Source: Flavobacterium akiainvivens (GTDB lineage: Bacteria > Bacteroidota > Bacteroidia > Flavobacteriales > Flavobacteriaceae). From it: 64,000 nucleotides of DNA. The translations under genes were made by a program, and so were the position numbers. Location of the stretch: contig NZ_LIYD01000005.1 of NCBI RefSeq assembly GCF_001278115.1, forward strand, positions 3,313,717 through 3,377,716, written 5' to 3'. Each line of letters starts with the position of its first letter. The stretch's first letter is position 1. The notes under the pieces were generated by a model. The model was not told where the DNA came from, ran no database searches, and saw nothing but the letters and a program-made list of their open reading frames with translations. Shown here one piece after another: positions 26,193 to 33,006 of this stretch.

Positions 26193-26350
26193 GGCTTATA
26201 CTAATTTTAAAACTTAAACGTCCGTTTATGATTTATTACAAACTTGAAGCGAATGTAATATCCTGGTTTTTAATGCACAAGAAAAATCCTGGTTTTCCTG
26301 GTAGTTGGGTTTTGGCTGCTGTTTTGGTGTGAGGTTCTCGGTGTATGGTA

Positions 26351-26380
26351 ATAAAAAACGAGGCTGGTCGGCCTCGTTTA
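26351..26380 (-). terminator. Rho-independent terminator
   Basis: AAACGAGGC (26356-26364) and GCCTCGTTT (26371-26379) form a 9-bp stem; read on the minus strand it is followed by a T-run (the As at 26353-26358). It ends the unit of the two membrane genes at 26.4-27.4 kb. Confidence 0.8.
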
Positions 26381-26400
26381 TATTATATGTCGAATCTGTT

Positions 26401-26880
26401 TTAAGCATTGTTTATTTCTTCCTGAGGATATTCTTTATCTAAAGTCATACTAACTAAATATGAAAAGCCAACAGAGAACATACCTGCTGAAATACCCCCT
26501 AAAAATATAGTGAAAAAATGCTTGGATGAAAATTCAACCTCTTTATACGTTTTCAAAATATCTTTAGTAATAAAGTTGTTTGTGTTATTGAGGTATATGA
26601 AGCAATACAGGATAGTACCCATTATTAATAGATGCCCGATTAAGTTGTACCAAAATCTCATTAAGGATAACAGTACATATTTTCTTTCGGTACTCGCATT
26701 CCTTAAAATGATGAAACCAGTATATAGTGTAATAACTGCTATTACGATTACAAAATCAGTTGCTGAAATTTCACTAATAGAATTTTTACCTTGATATTGG
26801 GATAACATACCGAGTGCTAAACATGAGGCCGCAAAACCTATAACGAGCTTCATACCAAAACCACTTGAACTATTTGCCAT
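26401..26880 (-). CDS. Hypothetical membrane protein (159 aa)
   Basis: 159 residues with about four membrane helices: GMKLVIGFAASCLALGML, ATDFVIVIAVITLYTGFIIL, RFWYNLIGHLLIMGTILYCF and FTIFLGGISAGMFSVGFSYL. No family recognised. It follows the zinc-ribbon membrane protein gene by 12 bases and is closed by a terminator, so the two form a small operon of the island. Confidence 0.6.
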   Translation of the reverse strand: MANSSSGFGMKLVIGFAASCLALGMLSQYQGKNSISEISATDFVIVIAVITLYTGFIILRNASTERKYVLLSLMRFWYNLIGHLLIMGTILYCFIYLNNTNNFITKDILKTYKEVEFSSKHFFTIFLGGISAGMFSVGFSYLVSMTLDKEYPQEEINNA

Positions 26881-26892
26881 ATTTTAAAATTT

Positions 26893-27405
26893 TTAATTGT
26901 TACGTTTTCCTGTACCCTCGCACTGAGGGCAAATTCTTGCATCGCCATAGCGGTTGCTTTCATAGCCAGTACCCCCACATAGGCCGCAGGGGTCATCAAT
27001 ACTATTTTCATTGTTGTAATTCCTGTAGCCCGATGGTTTGGCTGGTTGTGCAGTGGTATGAAGCTTATGTGATTTTTCCTCCCATTTTCTTGTGTGCTGC
27101 CTCCCACAAGCGCGGCTACATATAAAGCTTTGGTACGGTTCTTCTGTTTCCTGCCATTGCCCATGTGCTATTTCGGTATATCCCCGCCCAAAAAAGCGGC
27201 CGCCGCATTCATCGCAAATATTTGTTTCTGCTGTATTTTTTTTCCAGTTTGCACGAGCTTGCCCAGGTCTTGCGGGTTGTGTAGGAGTTATATAGCTTTT
27301 GCTGTTTTCAACGGGTGGTGTAAGCGATGCCAATTTATCGCATCTATTAGCCACGGCAAATAATACTATAAACACACATAGTATTATAAAGAAAGGTCTT
27401 TTCAT
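26893..27405 (-). CDS. Membrane-anchored protein with DnaJ-type zinc ribbon
   Basis: 170 residues. One N-terminal hydrophobic segment (FFIILCVFIVLFAVA) is a membrane anchor or uncleaved signal. Two cysteine clusters follow: ICDECGGRFFGRG...FICSRACG at ~62-95 and CGLCGGTGYESN...CPQCEGTG at ~145-168. The second is the CxxCxGxG pattern of DnaJ zinc centres. The linker is rich in Pro, Gln and Asn. It may be a small zinc-binding chaperone-like or sensor protein; role unknown. It is divergent from the XRE gene with a palindrome in between. Confidence 0.6.
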   Translation of the reverse strand: MKRPFFIILCVFIVLFAVANRCDKLASLTPPVENSKSYITPTQPARPGQARANWKKNTAETNICDECGGRFFGRGYTEIAHGQWQETEEPYQSFICSRACGRQHTRKWEEKSHKLHTTAQPAKPSGYRNYNNENSIDDPCGLCGGTGYESNRYGDARICPQCEGTGKRNN

Positions 27406-27441
27406 GTTTGGAGGAATTTATTACAAATACAAATGTAATAA

Positions 27442-27463
27442 AATTCGCCATATATGGCGAATT
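27442..27463. promoter_or_regulatory. 22-bp perfect palindrome (probable XRE operator)
   Basis: AATTCGCC-ATATAT-GGCGAATT sits between the divergent starts at 27405 and 27506, so it could control both. It follows the same plan as the palindrome at 11962-11985. Confidence 0.55.
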
Positions 27464-27505
27464 CAATCCTTGCAACTTGGGTGTTAGGTTTGATTTCTTT
27501 GCTTA

Positions 27506-27748
27506 ATGTCTGATGAGTTGGCTAAAATAGAAGCAGAATTATCAAAAAGGATTTATAATCTATTCATGAAAAAATATGATGGTAATAAATCTGAGTTCGC
27601 ACGTGCCGCCTATTGTAGAGAATCCACTATAAGACGTATTCTCCGAAATGAACAGGGTATAACAATTAATTTACTTTTTAGATTAGCTAAAGCTTTGGAT
27701 ATAGAAGTTACCGATTTATTAAAAGGATTGTCTTTGACTATTGGTTAA
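27506..27748 (+). CDS. XRE-family transcriptional regulator (80 aa)
   Basis: 80 residues, mostly one Cro/C1-type HTH: KSEFARAAYCRESTIRRIL then INLLFRLAKALDIEVTDLL. It is a stand-alone DNA-binding protein, probably a dimer, and likely binds the 22-bp palindrome 43 bases upstream of its ATG. The stop overlaps by four bases the stop of the opposite 46-residue frame. Confidence 0.85.
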   Translation: MSDELAKIEAELSKRIYNLFMKKYDGNKSEFARAAYCRESTIRRILRNEQGITINLLFRLAKALDIEVTDLLKGLSLTIG

Positions 27749-27885
27749 CCCTTCTTTTTTAGCAATTTAACAACATCTTCAAGTTCGGCCTTATCAATGC
27801 CTTTCATTACAACGGTAATTGGATATTTCGGCTTTTCGGTGGTTAACACCCTCTTTAACTGTTCCAAAGTTATTTTTATTTTCAT
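27745..27885 (-). CDS. Small ORF (46 aa), convergent with the XRE gene
   Basis: ATG 27885 to TAA 27745, 46 residues, Lys/Glu-rich (MKIKITLEQLKRVLTTEKPK) with a probable beta-alpha fold. No family. Codon use looks coding, but the short length keeps this uncertain. Confidence 0.4.
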   Translation of the reverse strand: MKIKITLEQLKRVLTTEKPKYPITVVMKGIDKAELEDVVKLLKKKG

Positions 27886-27985
27886 GCTCCTGTTTTACAA
27901 TAAATAGTGTCGCAACAGTTTTTCAGGACTGGTTTTCCAAAAAATCCATACAAATTTCCAAAAAAAAATTTTTGAAGGACTCTGA

Positions 27986-28222
27986 TTATCGATAACCTCT
28001 TTGGAATTTTACTCCTTTACATAAGGTGCGATACGGCTGGCCGCTTTTTGAGAAAGTATAGTACAGGGAGGCAGGGGATGTGAAGCCATCCGTGTTTTTA
28101 AAGATTTTGGTGAATTTATTTGTGTAAACCTTTGATTGCTGTGAGATTTCAAGGGTTTTGCCGTTCCCATACGTGCTAATGTTCCTGTATAATGATGTGT
28201 ATAAACAGCTATTATACACCAA
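27986..28222 (-). CDS. Doubtful ORF (78 aa) in an AT-rich region
   Basis: 78 codons in the 27886-28467 stretch. Composition is Ser/Thr/Tyr-rich with no recognisable domain; the second half (TSPASLYYTFSKSGQPYRTL) reads more like protein than the first. It may be the 3' end of a decayed gene. Apart from this, the stretch is AT-rich with repeated ACTATGTA words at ~28370 and ~28412. Confidence 0.25.
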   Translation of the reverse strand: MVYNSCLYTSLYRNISTYGNGKTLEISQQSKVYTNKFTKIFKNTDGFTSPASLYYTFSKSGQPYRTLCKGVKFQRGYR

Positions 28223-28467
28223 TGTTCTTAAGTTATTTACATTAATTGTAGCGCATTATTGTAGTATTCTATCGCTATTATATATTGCTCATACTTTCCT
28301 ATCCCATTATTTACCATCTATTACTTCTTAACTACTCTCATATATGTTACTTAATATCATAGTACTATGTAGTTTGAAAACATTAATAAAATAAGGCATT
28401 CCTAAAGATACTATGTAATAATGTTATGCTTGGATTGCGCTATCCTGATAAAATAATTGTAATAAAT

Positions 28468-28587
28468 ATGCACACAACTATTGACTATCTGGGCCGAAAT
28501 GTCTATAGTTATCAAAATGAGAATAAACTCACTAAAATTCTTGGTTGCTGGAGGAATAAGCTGCCTCCAGCTGCTTCTACCAAGTAA
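28468..28587 (+). CDS. Small ORF (39 aa) upstream of the palm-domain gene
   Basis: ATG 28468 to TAA 28585 gives 39 residues (MHTTIDYLGRNVYSYQNENK...). It could be a leader peptide or a chance frame; it is followed by a hairpin and the 443-residue gene. Confidence 0.3.
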   Translation: MHTTIDYLGRNVYSYQNENKLTKILGCWRNKLPPAASTK

Positions 28588-28612
28588 AATAAGTAAAGAC
28601 CTTATAAATAAG

Positions 28613-28631
28613 CACCAGTACCTTACTGGTG
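28613..28631. promoter_or_regulatory. Hairpin/palindrome CACCAGTA-cct-TACTGGTG
   Basis: A perfect 8-bp inverted repeat with a 3-base loop, 25 bases upstream of the 28656 start. No T-run follows. It may be an operator or an RNA hairpin that controls translation. Confidence 0.45.
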
Positions 28632-28655
28632 GGTGAATAGAAGTATAACCAAAAA

Positions 28656-29987
28656 ATGTTTACTGAAAATGATGATTATATCGCCCTGACTGGCGATACT
28701 GAGGATATTAGCATCCTCCACAATGATTTTAACCTCTCTGAATTGGCGATGGTGTTTCCAGATGTCAATTCCATACTGGTGCCGAAGAAAGCCCAGTACA
28801 ACCTCACTAAATACGTTCCTAAGGCACTGCTCAGGGAAATAGACCCCAACACTAATATAGCCGTTGAAAAGTGCCTGCTGGTACTCTCAAACCTTGCCAG
28901 CACTTACTACACGGAAGACCCTTGGAAGTCTTTAAGCTCTGCTATACTGCATGAACAGACAAAGAATGCCAGCAATACCTATATCTATACTAAAATTGTG
29001 GAACTGCTAAAGGCAGGAACGAAAACAGGCGCATTCATAGAGGTAGCCGATTCTTACGAGGTAGGTGTACAATCCAAAAAGTACCGATTAACGGAACAAT
29101 ACCTTAAAGCTGGGCTTACGGAATACCTCATTAAAAACAGTGGTATTATTGCTACAAGGAACAGGCTCTTTTACCAGCAGCTTGCAAATGCTATGACCAA
29201 CCCAATCAGTGCGAATTTGGTAAAGATGTACCCTAAGCTACAACTGCCAATCTCAGCGGAACTACTTACCATTGGTAAAAAACTGGTTAAAGAAGGGCGT
29301 ACCACCAAAAAGGGCAAGCTACTTACAATGCGCAACAAGCATAAGAATGACTACTGGAACGACTGGAAGAACCGCAGCTTTGTAGAGGACAATATCAAAC
29401 TGTTTGAGTTCTTAACAGGGCGTGGGTTTATGGTACCAAGTGCTGGGGATGCTGCAAGCGGTGGGCGTGTGGTGGATTCATTTACACTCATGCCAGCGTG
29501 GATAAGGGAACAGATTACTATAGACGGCAAAAAGCTGGCAGAATGCGATTATACTGCGCTACACCCGAATATAGCCATCCACTTATACGGCGGCAATGAA
29601 AGTTATATCACACACCAAAAAGTGGCTGAAAGGGCTGCTATTGATGTTAAAGCGGTTAAGGTAGAACATTTGGCGTTCTTCAATAAAAAATGGGTTGAGA
29701 TGAAGAAATCACCGCTATATAAGTTCTACTCAGAGCATAAGCCGCTGATGTTGGAACGCATTCGCAAGGATAAGGCTACCAATGGTTATAAAGTTACTTC
29801 CCGCAAGATGTTTATGGTAGAGGTGGATATAATGACAGATGTTATAACCAACCTCAGCGCTAAGGGCATTCAGGTTTTATATGTTTACGATGCGTTATTA
29901 TGCGAAGAAAAGGATAAGTCAGCAGTTATTGAAACCATGAATAGGGTAATACTGGAACAAGGGGTTAAAACTGAGGTTAAACTTTAA
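28656..29987 (+). CDS. Putative replication protein with polymerase-like palm motifs
   Basis: 443 residues, cytoplasmic. The N-terminal 240 residues are helical and without recognised family. The C-terminal part has LAECDYTALHPNI (D298), which resembles DNA polymerase motif A (DYSxxxPN), a Lys-rich central helix (KKWVEMKKSPLYKF), and VLYVYDALLCEE (D412), which resembles motif C. This points to a polymerase or primase-like palm, perhaps the replication protein of the element. The assignment rests on motif reading only, and no exonuclease or known Rep domain is visible. It stands alone between AT-rich gaps, as replication genes of mobile elements often do. Confidence 0.4.
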   Translation: MFTENDDYIALTGDTEDISILHNDFNLSELAMVFPDVNSILVPKKAQYNLTKYVPKALLREIDPNTNIAVEKCLLVLSNLASTYYTEDPWKSLSSAILHEQTKNASNTYIYTKIVELLKAGTKTGAFIEVADSYEVGVQSKKYRLTEQYLKAGLTEYLIKNSGIIATRNRLFYQQLANAMTNPISANLVKMYPKLQLPISAELLTIGKKLVKEGRTTKKGKLLTMRNKHKNDYWNDWKNRSFVEDNIKLFEFLTGRGFMVPSAGDAASGGRVVDSFTLMPAWIREQITIDGKKLAECDYTALHPNIAIHLYGGNESYITHQKVAERAAIDVKAVKVEHLAFFNKKWVEMKKSPLYKFYSEHKPLMLERIRKDKATNGYKVTSRKMFMVEVDIMTDVITNLSAKGIQVLYVYDALLCEEKDKSAVIETMNRVILEQGVKTEVKL

Positions 29988-30170
29988 TACAATCAACAAG
30001 TATTACTCAACGATATAATAATGAACATTTTTCCTTTACCCTTATTTTATTGATAATTTTTTGGTTTTGAACATAGAACCGCGGCTTATCAACAAGATAA
30101 TAACAATGTGATTGTTAAAAAATATATTTGTAATATTTTTTTATAATTATGCGCAATTAATTTTTTTCAA

Positions 30171-30218
30171 TATCTTTGAAAAACAAAAAGCACTCTGTTG
30201 CGAAGAGTGCTTTTGTTT
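30171..30218 (+). promoter_or_regulatory. -7 box followed by a terminator-like hairpin (leader/attenuator)
   Basis: TATCTTTG (30171-30178) matches the -7 consensus. A hairpin with arms AAAAGCACTCT and AGAGTGCTTTT (30186-30214) and trailing Ts follows within 10 bases. The hairpin precedes the gene at 30257, with a boxA-like GTTCTTTGAAA at 30221-30231 between them. It may attenuate the operon. The rest of 29988-30170 is AT-rich without genes. Confidence 0.5.
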
Positions 30219-30256
30219 AAGTTCTTTGAAATGGTGGTCTCAAAAAAATTGGGCTT

Positions 30257-30910
30257 ATGTTCCACAAAAGTAATGATTTTTCATTAGAATCACAAGGTGT
30301 TCCTAATGAGTTGTATGTTAATTTTAAGCGAACGGCATACAGTAAGGTAAAAGAGGGTGTAAAAAGTTCTTTATCTGATTTTAAGAACGACCCTGGGCAA
30401 TTTGAGTTCAGGTCAGCAAAAGCTATCTGGATAAACTCAAAAGTAAAGAAACTATTTTATAGTAGTGTTCTTTTTGATAATCAACTAATGAAGAAGGTAA
30501 ACCACTTGAAATCTCACGGAGTGGATTATTATTCGTTAGATGGAAAAGCATTGATTTGCTTTAAAAAAATGGATGAAAGAGGCAGGATTAGCGGTTTCTA
30601 TAGTAAAAGGTTTAAAGAAATAATGAGTGGTAATATAATACACTACTCGAAAGTAATGCTCGATAATTTATATGAGATGGGCATAAATAAGCCTTTACCT
30701 ATATACTATATTGGACATATTTTAGATAAAACGGGAAATTCATTATCTGATATAAGATTGGTTCATTATAATAATGGAGGTGTTGCTTATGAGGTAAGCT
30801 TAGAAGAAATTTTCAAGCCAAACTTATTTAATCTTAATGGTGCCGACCTTCTAGATGAAATAAAAGTTACATCTAAAAGGAAAAATCATAATAAAAAAAC
30901 TGGTAATTAA
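30257..30910 (+). CDS. Hypothetical protein (217 aa), first gene of the HTH-peptidase operon
   Basis: 217 residues, Lys-rich, no signal or membrane segment. Predicted mixed alpha/beta with NHLKSHGVDYYSLDGKAL and NIIHYSKVMLDNLYEMGI. No domain recognised. Position directly before an HTH-ImmA/IrrE gene (46-base gap) is a layout often seen for a toxin or effector with its regulator, but there is no sequence evidence for toxicity. A near-match inverted pair (ATGGTGGTCTC at 30232, GAGACCATCAT at ~30921) brackets the gene. Confidence 0.5.
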   Translation: MFHKSNDFSLESQGVPNELYVNFKRTAYSKVKEGVKSSLSDFKNDPGQFEFRSAKAIWINSKVKKLFYSSVLFDNQLMKKVNHLKSHGVDYYSLDGKALICFKKMDERGRISGFYSKRFKEIMSGNIIHYSKVMLDNLYEMGINKPLPIYYIGHILDKTGNSLSDIRLVHYNNGGVAYEVSLEEIFKPNLFNLNGADLLDEIKVTSKRKNHNKKTGN

Positions 30911-30956
30911 ATATTAAGCGAGACCATCATTCGAAGATTAATTAACAAAAATAATT

Positions 30957-32027
30957 ATGGGAGCAATTATATTAAAAAATGATACATTAAAGTTGGCACG
31001 TAACTATTTTGGTTTAAACCAGAAGGAGTTTGCGAAAAAGCTTGAAATATCACAAGCTCTGGTAAGTAATTTGGAAAAAGGCCTAAAGCCATTGACTAGT
31101 GATATAATTGAAAAGTTAAAGGATGAATTTGGAGAAAGTTTTTTTTCACAAATGATGAGTAGTCCTAACTTGAAGGTTCATTACAGGGCTAGTGCAACTG
31201 TTGCTAAAAAATACACTGATTTATTTGAAGCGAGATTATTGATAATTTCAAACAAAATTGAACAGTTACTGGAGTATGTTGAAATTCCTGAGAATAAAAT
31301 TCCTCAGCTGGATTTGGAAAATTTCCAATTAGATGCTGAATATCTGGCAACAGAGATTAGGGATTATTTTGGGCTGGGAAGAAAACCTATAGAAGATTTA
31401 GTTAGGCTGCTTGAGAGTAATGGCGTTGTTGTATATTTTTTTGAGTACGATTTTATATCTGCCCAAAATAAAAGTTTTGATGGTGTTAGTTTCTATGTGA
31501 AAGGTGTTCCCGTAATATTAATAAACAATAAAATTCAGAACGCCAGGAAGGTTTTTACCTTAGCCCATGAATTATGCCACCTTATTGCACATAATCATAA
31601 CGACACAATCATCTCTAATGAAAGAGATATAGAGAAAGAAGCGAATGTATTCGCTTCTGAGTTTTTGGCTCCCAGAACTGCTTTAAGAAGTGAATATAGA
31701 GGGCTAACCTTATCTAAACTTTTTCAGTTAAAAGCCTATTGGAAAATATCTGTTGGCGCATTGTTATATAAGGCTAAAGGCACTATTCTTTCTGAAGACC
31801 AATACAGGAGGTGGGTAACAATGCTTGCGCCATATCGAAAAAATGAGCCTCATGATATAGATATTAATACACCTGTACTATTAAGAAAGATGCTTAACGT
31901 ATGCCAAGAAGATATAGGTGATGAAGCAGAGTTTTATAGAGAATTTGGGCTTTCGAAAAAAATTTTTGAAGAAGTCTATTCTACATTAGTTGATAGAGAC
32001 AGGCCTAAAATGAAAATCATTTTATAA
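30957..32027 (+). CDS. HTH-ImmA/IrrE zinc peptidase regulator
   Basis: 356 residues. The N-terminal XRE HTH (~12-65: NYFGLNQKEFAKKLEISQALVSNLEKG) is followed by an ImmA/IrrE metallopeptidase domain (~150-270) with the HExxH zinc site in LAHELCHLIAH near 203 and the third ligand probably in EKEANVFASEFLAP. Family members cleave repressors when a signal such as DNA damage or phage is sensed, releasing mobile-element or defence genes. Here HTH and peptidase are in one chain. Downstream genes at 32051, 32300 and 32801 follow with gaps of 23, 6 and 9 bases, so it likely governs its own operon. Confidence 0.9.
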   Translation: MGAIILKNDTLKLARNYFGLNQKEFAKKLEISQALVSNLEKGLKPLTSDIIEKLKDEFGESFFSQMMSSPNLKVHYRASATVAKKYTDLFEARLLIISNKIEQLLEYVEIPENKIPQLDLENFQLDAEYLATEIRDYFGLGRKPIEDLVRLLESNGVVVYFFEYDFISAQNKSFDGVSFYVKGVPVILINNKIQNARKVFTLAHELCHLIAHNHNDTIISNERDIEKEANVFASEFLAPRTALRSEYRGLTLSKLFQLKAYWKISVGALLYKAKGTILSEDQYRRWVTMLAPYRKNEPHDIDINTPVLLRKMLNVCQEDIGDEAEFYREFGLSKKIFEEVYSTLVDRDRPKMKIIL

Positions 32028-32050
32028 TTATTATTTCAAATCGCAGTATT

Positions 32051-32293
32051 ATGAACAATAAAAAAACATCGTCTTCCGTAGCTTCTTTAGCTTCAAAGAC
32101 ACTGACAAACCCAAATGCTTCTGCAACTGCTAAGTCTTTAGCAGGTTCAGCACTTTCACAAGTTAATAAGCAGAACCAAACTGGCTCCAGTATGGAAACT
32201 AAAGCTTCAAAAGTTCTTGATAGCTCGAAATATAATGACGACACTAAGACTTTAGCTGCTTCAATCTTATCACAATCTAATAAACAAAGGTAA
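32051..32293 (+). CDS. Small two-repeat protein (80 aa)
   Basis: 80 residues made of two ~36-residue repeats: SSVASLASKTL...AKSLAGSALSQVNKQ and SSMETKASKVL...TKTLAASILSQSNKQ. It is Ser/Lys/Ala-rich, probably helical, without signal. I recall similar KSLAGSALSQ-type small proteins from phage and defence loci of other bacteria, which argues for a mobile conserved function, but I cannot name it. Six bases separate it from the 2TM gene, implying a paired role. Confidence 0.65.
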   Translation: MNNKKTSSSVASLASKTLTNPNASATAKSLAGSALSQVNKQNQTGSSMETKASKVLDSSKYNDDTKTLAASILSQSNKQR

Positions 32294-32299
32294 TAGGTT

Positions 32300-32791
32300 A
32301 TGCGGGCAAGGTTGTGGTATGAGCTAGCTCAGGCAAAATATTCCGAAACTTACACTTGCACTTTAATAGGCTACCAACGTGGGGTACTAAATATATTTAA
32401 TTTGATTATCACCGTGTTTTCCACTGCGGGAATAATGGGATGGAAGATTTGGAGTGATTTACCAGCTTTGGCATGTGGTATAATTGCTTTTATATCATTA
32501 GCAAAACTTGCTCAGCCGCATCTTATACCTTCTGATAAACAAATTGAAAAACTAAATAAAGTCTCTGACTTTTACTATGATTTCTACTTAAAACTAGAAA
32601 AAATTTGGTTTGATTACGAAAATGATAGGATTGATGATACCGAACTATTGCAAAAGTTTCAAGAGCTAAAGCAAACTGAAAGAGAAATCAATCGAATTGT
32701 AAACGAAATTCACAAGTCTACAAATAAAAAGCTTGCTCGAAAAGCGCAGACAGAATGTGACAATTTTTTTCAAAGAGCATTTAATATATAA
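32300..32791 (+). CDS. Two-TM membrane protein, SLATT-like
   Basis: 163 residues. An N-terminal helix (LWYELAQAKYSETYTCTLIG) leads into two adjacent membrane helices (~30-70; VLNIFNLIITVFSTAGIMGW and LPALACGIIAFISLAKLA) and then a long charged helical tail. This is the plan of SLATT proteins, the 2TM predicted pore-forming effectors that partner nucleotide-signal or SLOG sensors in defence systems. Assignment is by topology and local resemblance only; DUF4231-type proteins are an alternative. Tight spacing on both sides places it in the HTH-peptidase operon. Confidence 0.6.
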   Translation: MRARLWYELAQAKYSETYTCTLIGYQRGVLNIFNLIITVFSTAGIMGWKIWSDLPALACGIIAFISLAKLAQPHLIPSDKQIEKLNKVSDFYYDFYLKLEKIWFDYENDRIDDTELLQKFQELKQTEREINRIVNEIHKSTNKKLARKAQTECDNFFQRAFNI

Positions 32792-32800
32792 AGATTATTT

Positions 32801-32962
32801 ATGAGTAACGACAAAGGAAAATCATCGGGTAATTCCCAACAAGAGCGGGGGAATTCAGGAACTAACAGCCAGTCCCAGCATGGTGAAGGAAGACTTAAAA
32901 GTAATACATTGCCAACATATCAAGCACCTCCACCACCACCTAAAAAGGATAGTAGTAAATGA
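32801..32962 (+). CDS. Small disordered proline-rich protein (53 aa)
   Basis: ATG 32801 to TGA 32960 gives 53 residues (MSNDKGKSSGNSQQERGNSG..., then a run of five Pro near the end, PPPPPKKDSSK). It is polar, disordered and ends the operon nine bases after the 2TM gene, just before a strong terminator. Proline runs could bind a partner protein. Position and terminator support it as a gene. Confidence 0.55.
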   Translation: MSNDKGKSSGNSQQERGNSGTNSQSQHGEGRLKSNTLPTYQAPPPPPKKDSSK

Positions 32963-32963
32963 T

Positions 32964-32990
32964 AAAACCACCTTAGGGTGGTTTTTGTTG
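32964..32990 (+). terminator. Rho-independent terminator
   Basis: AAAACCACC (32964-32972), loop TTAG, GGTGGTTTT (32977-32985) plus Ts. It closes the plus-strand operon and could also serve the minus-strand unit ending at 33007. Confidence 0.8.
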
Positions 32991-33006
32991 TTATAAGTAA
33001 ATCGTA

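Noticed and set aside
26226..26408. 60-codon minus-strand frame after the 159-residue membrane gene
   Set aside because: It runs through the Rho-independent terminator at 26351-26380 and shows no protein-like features.
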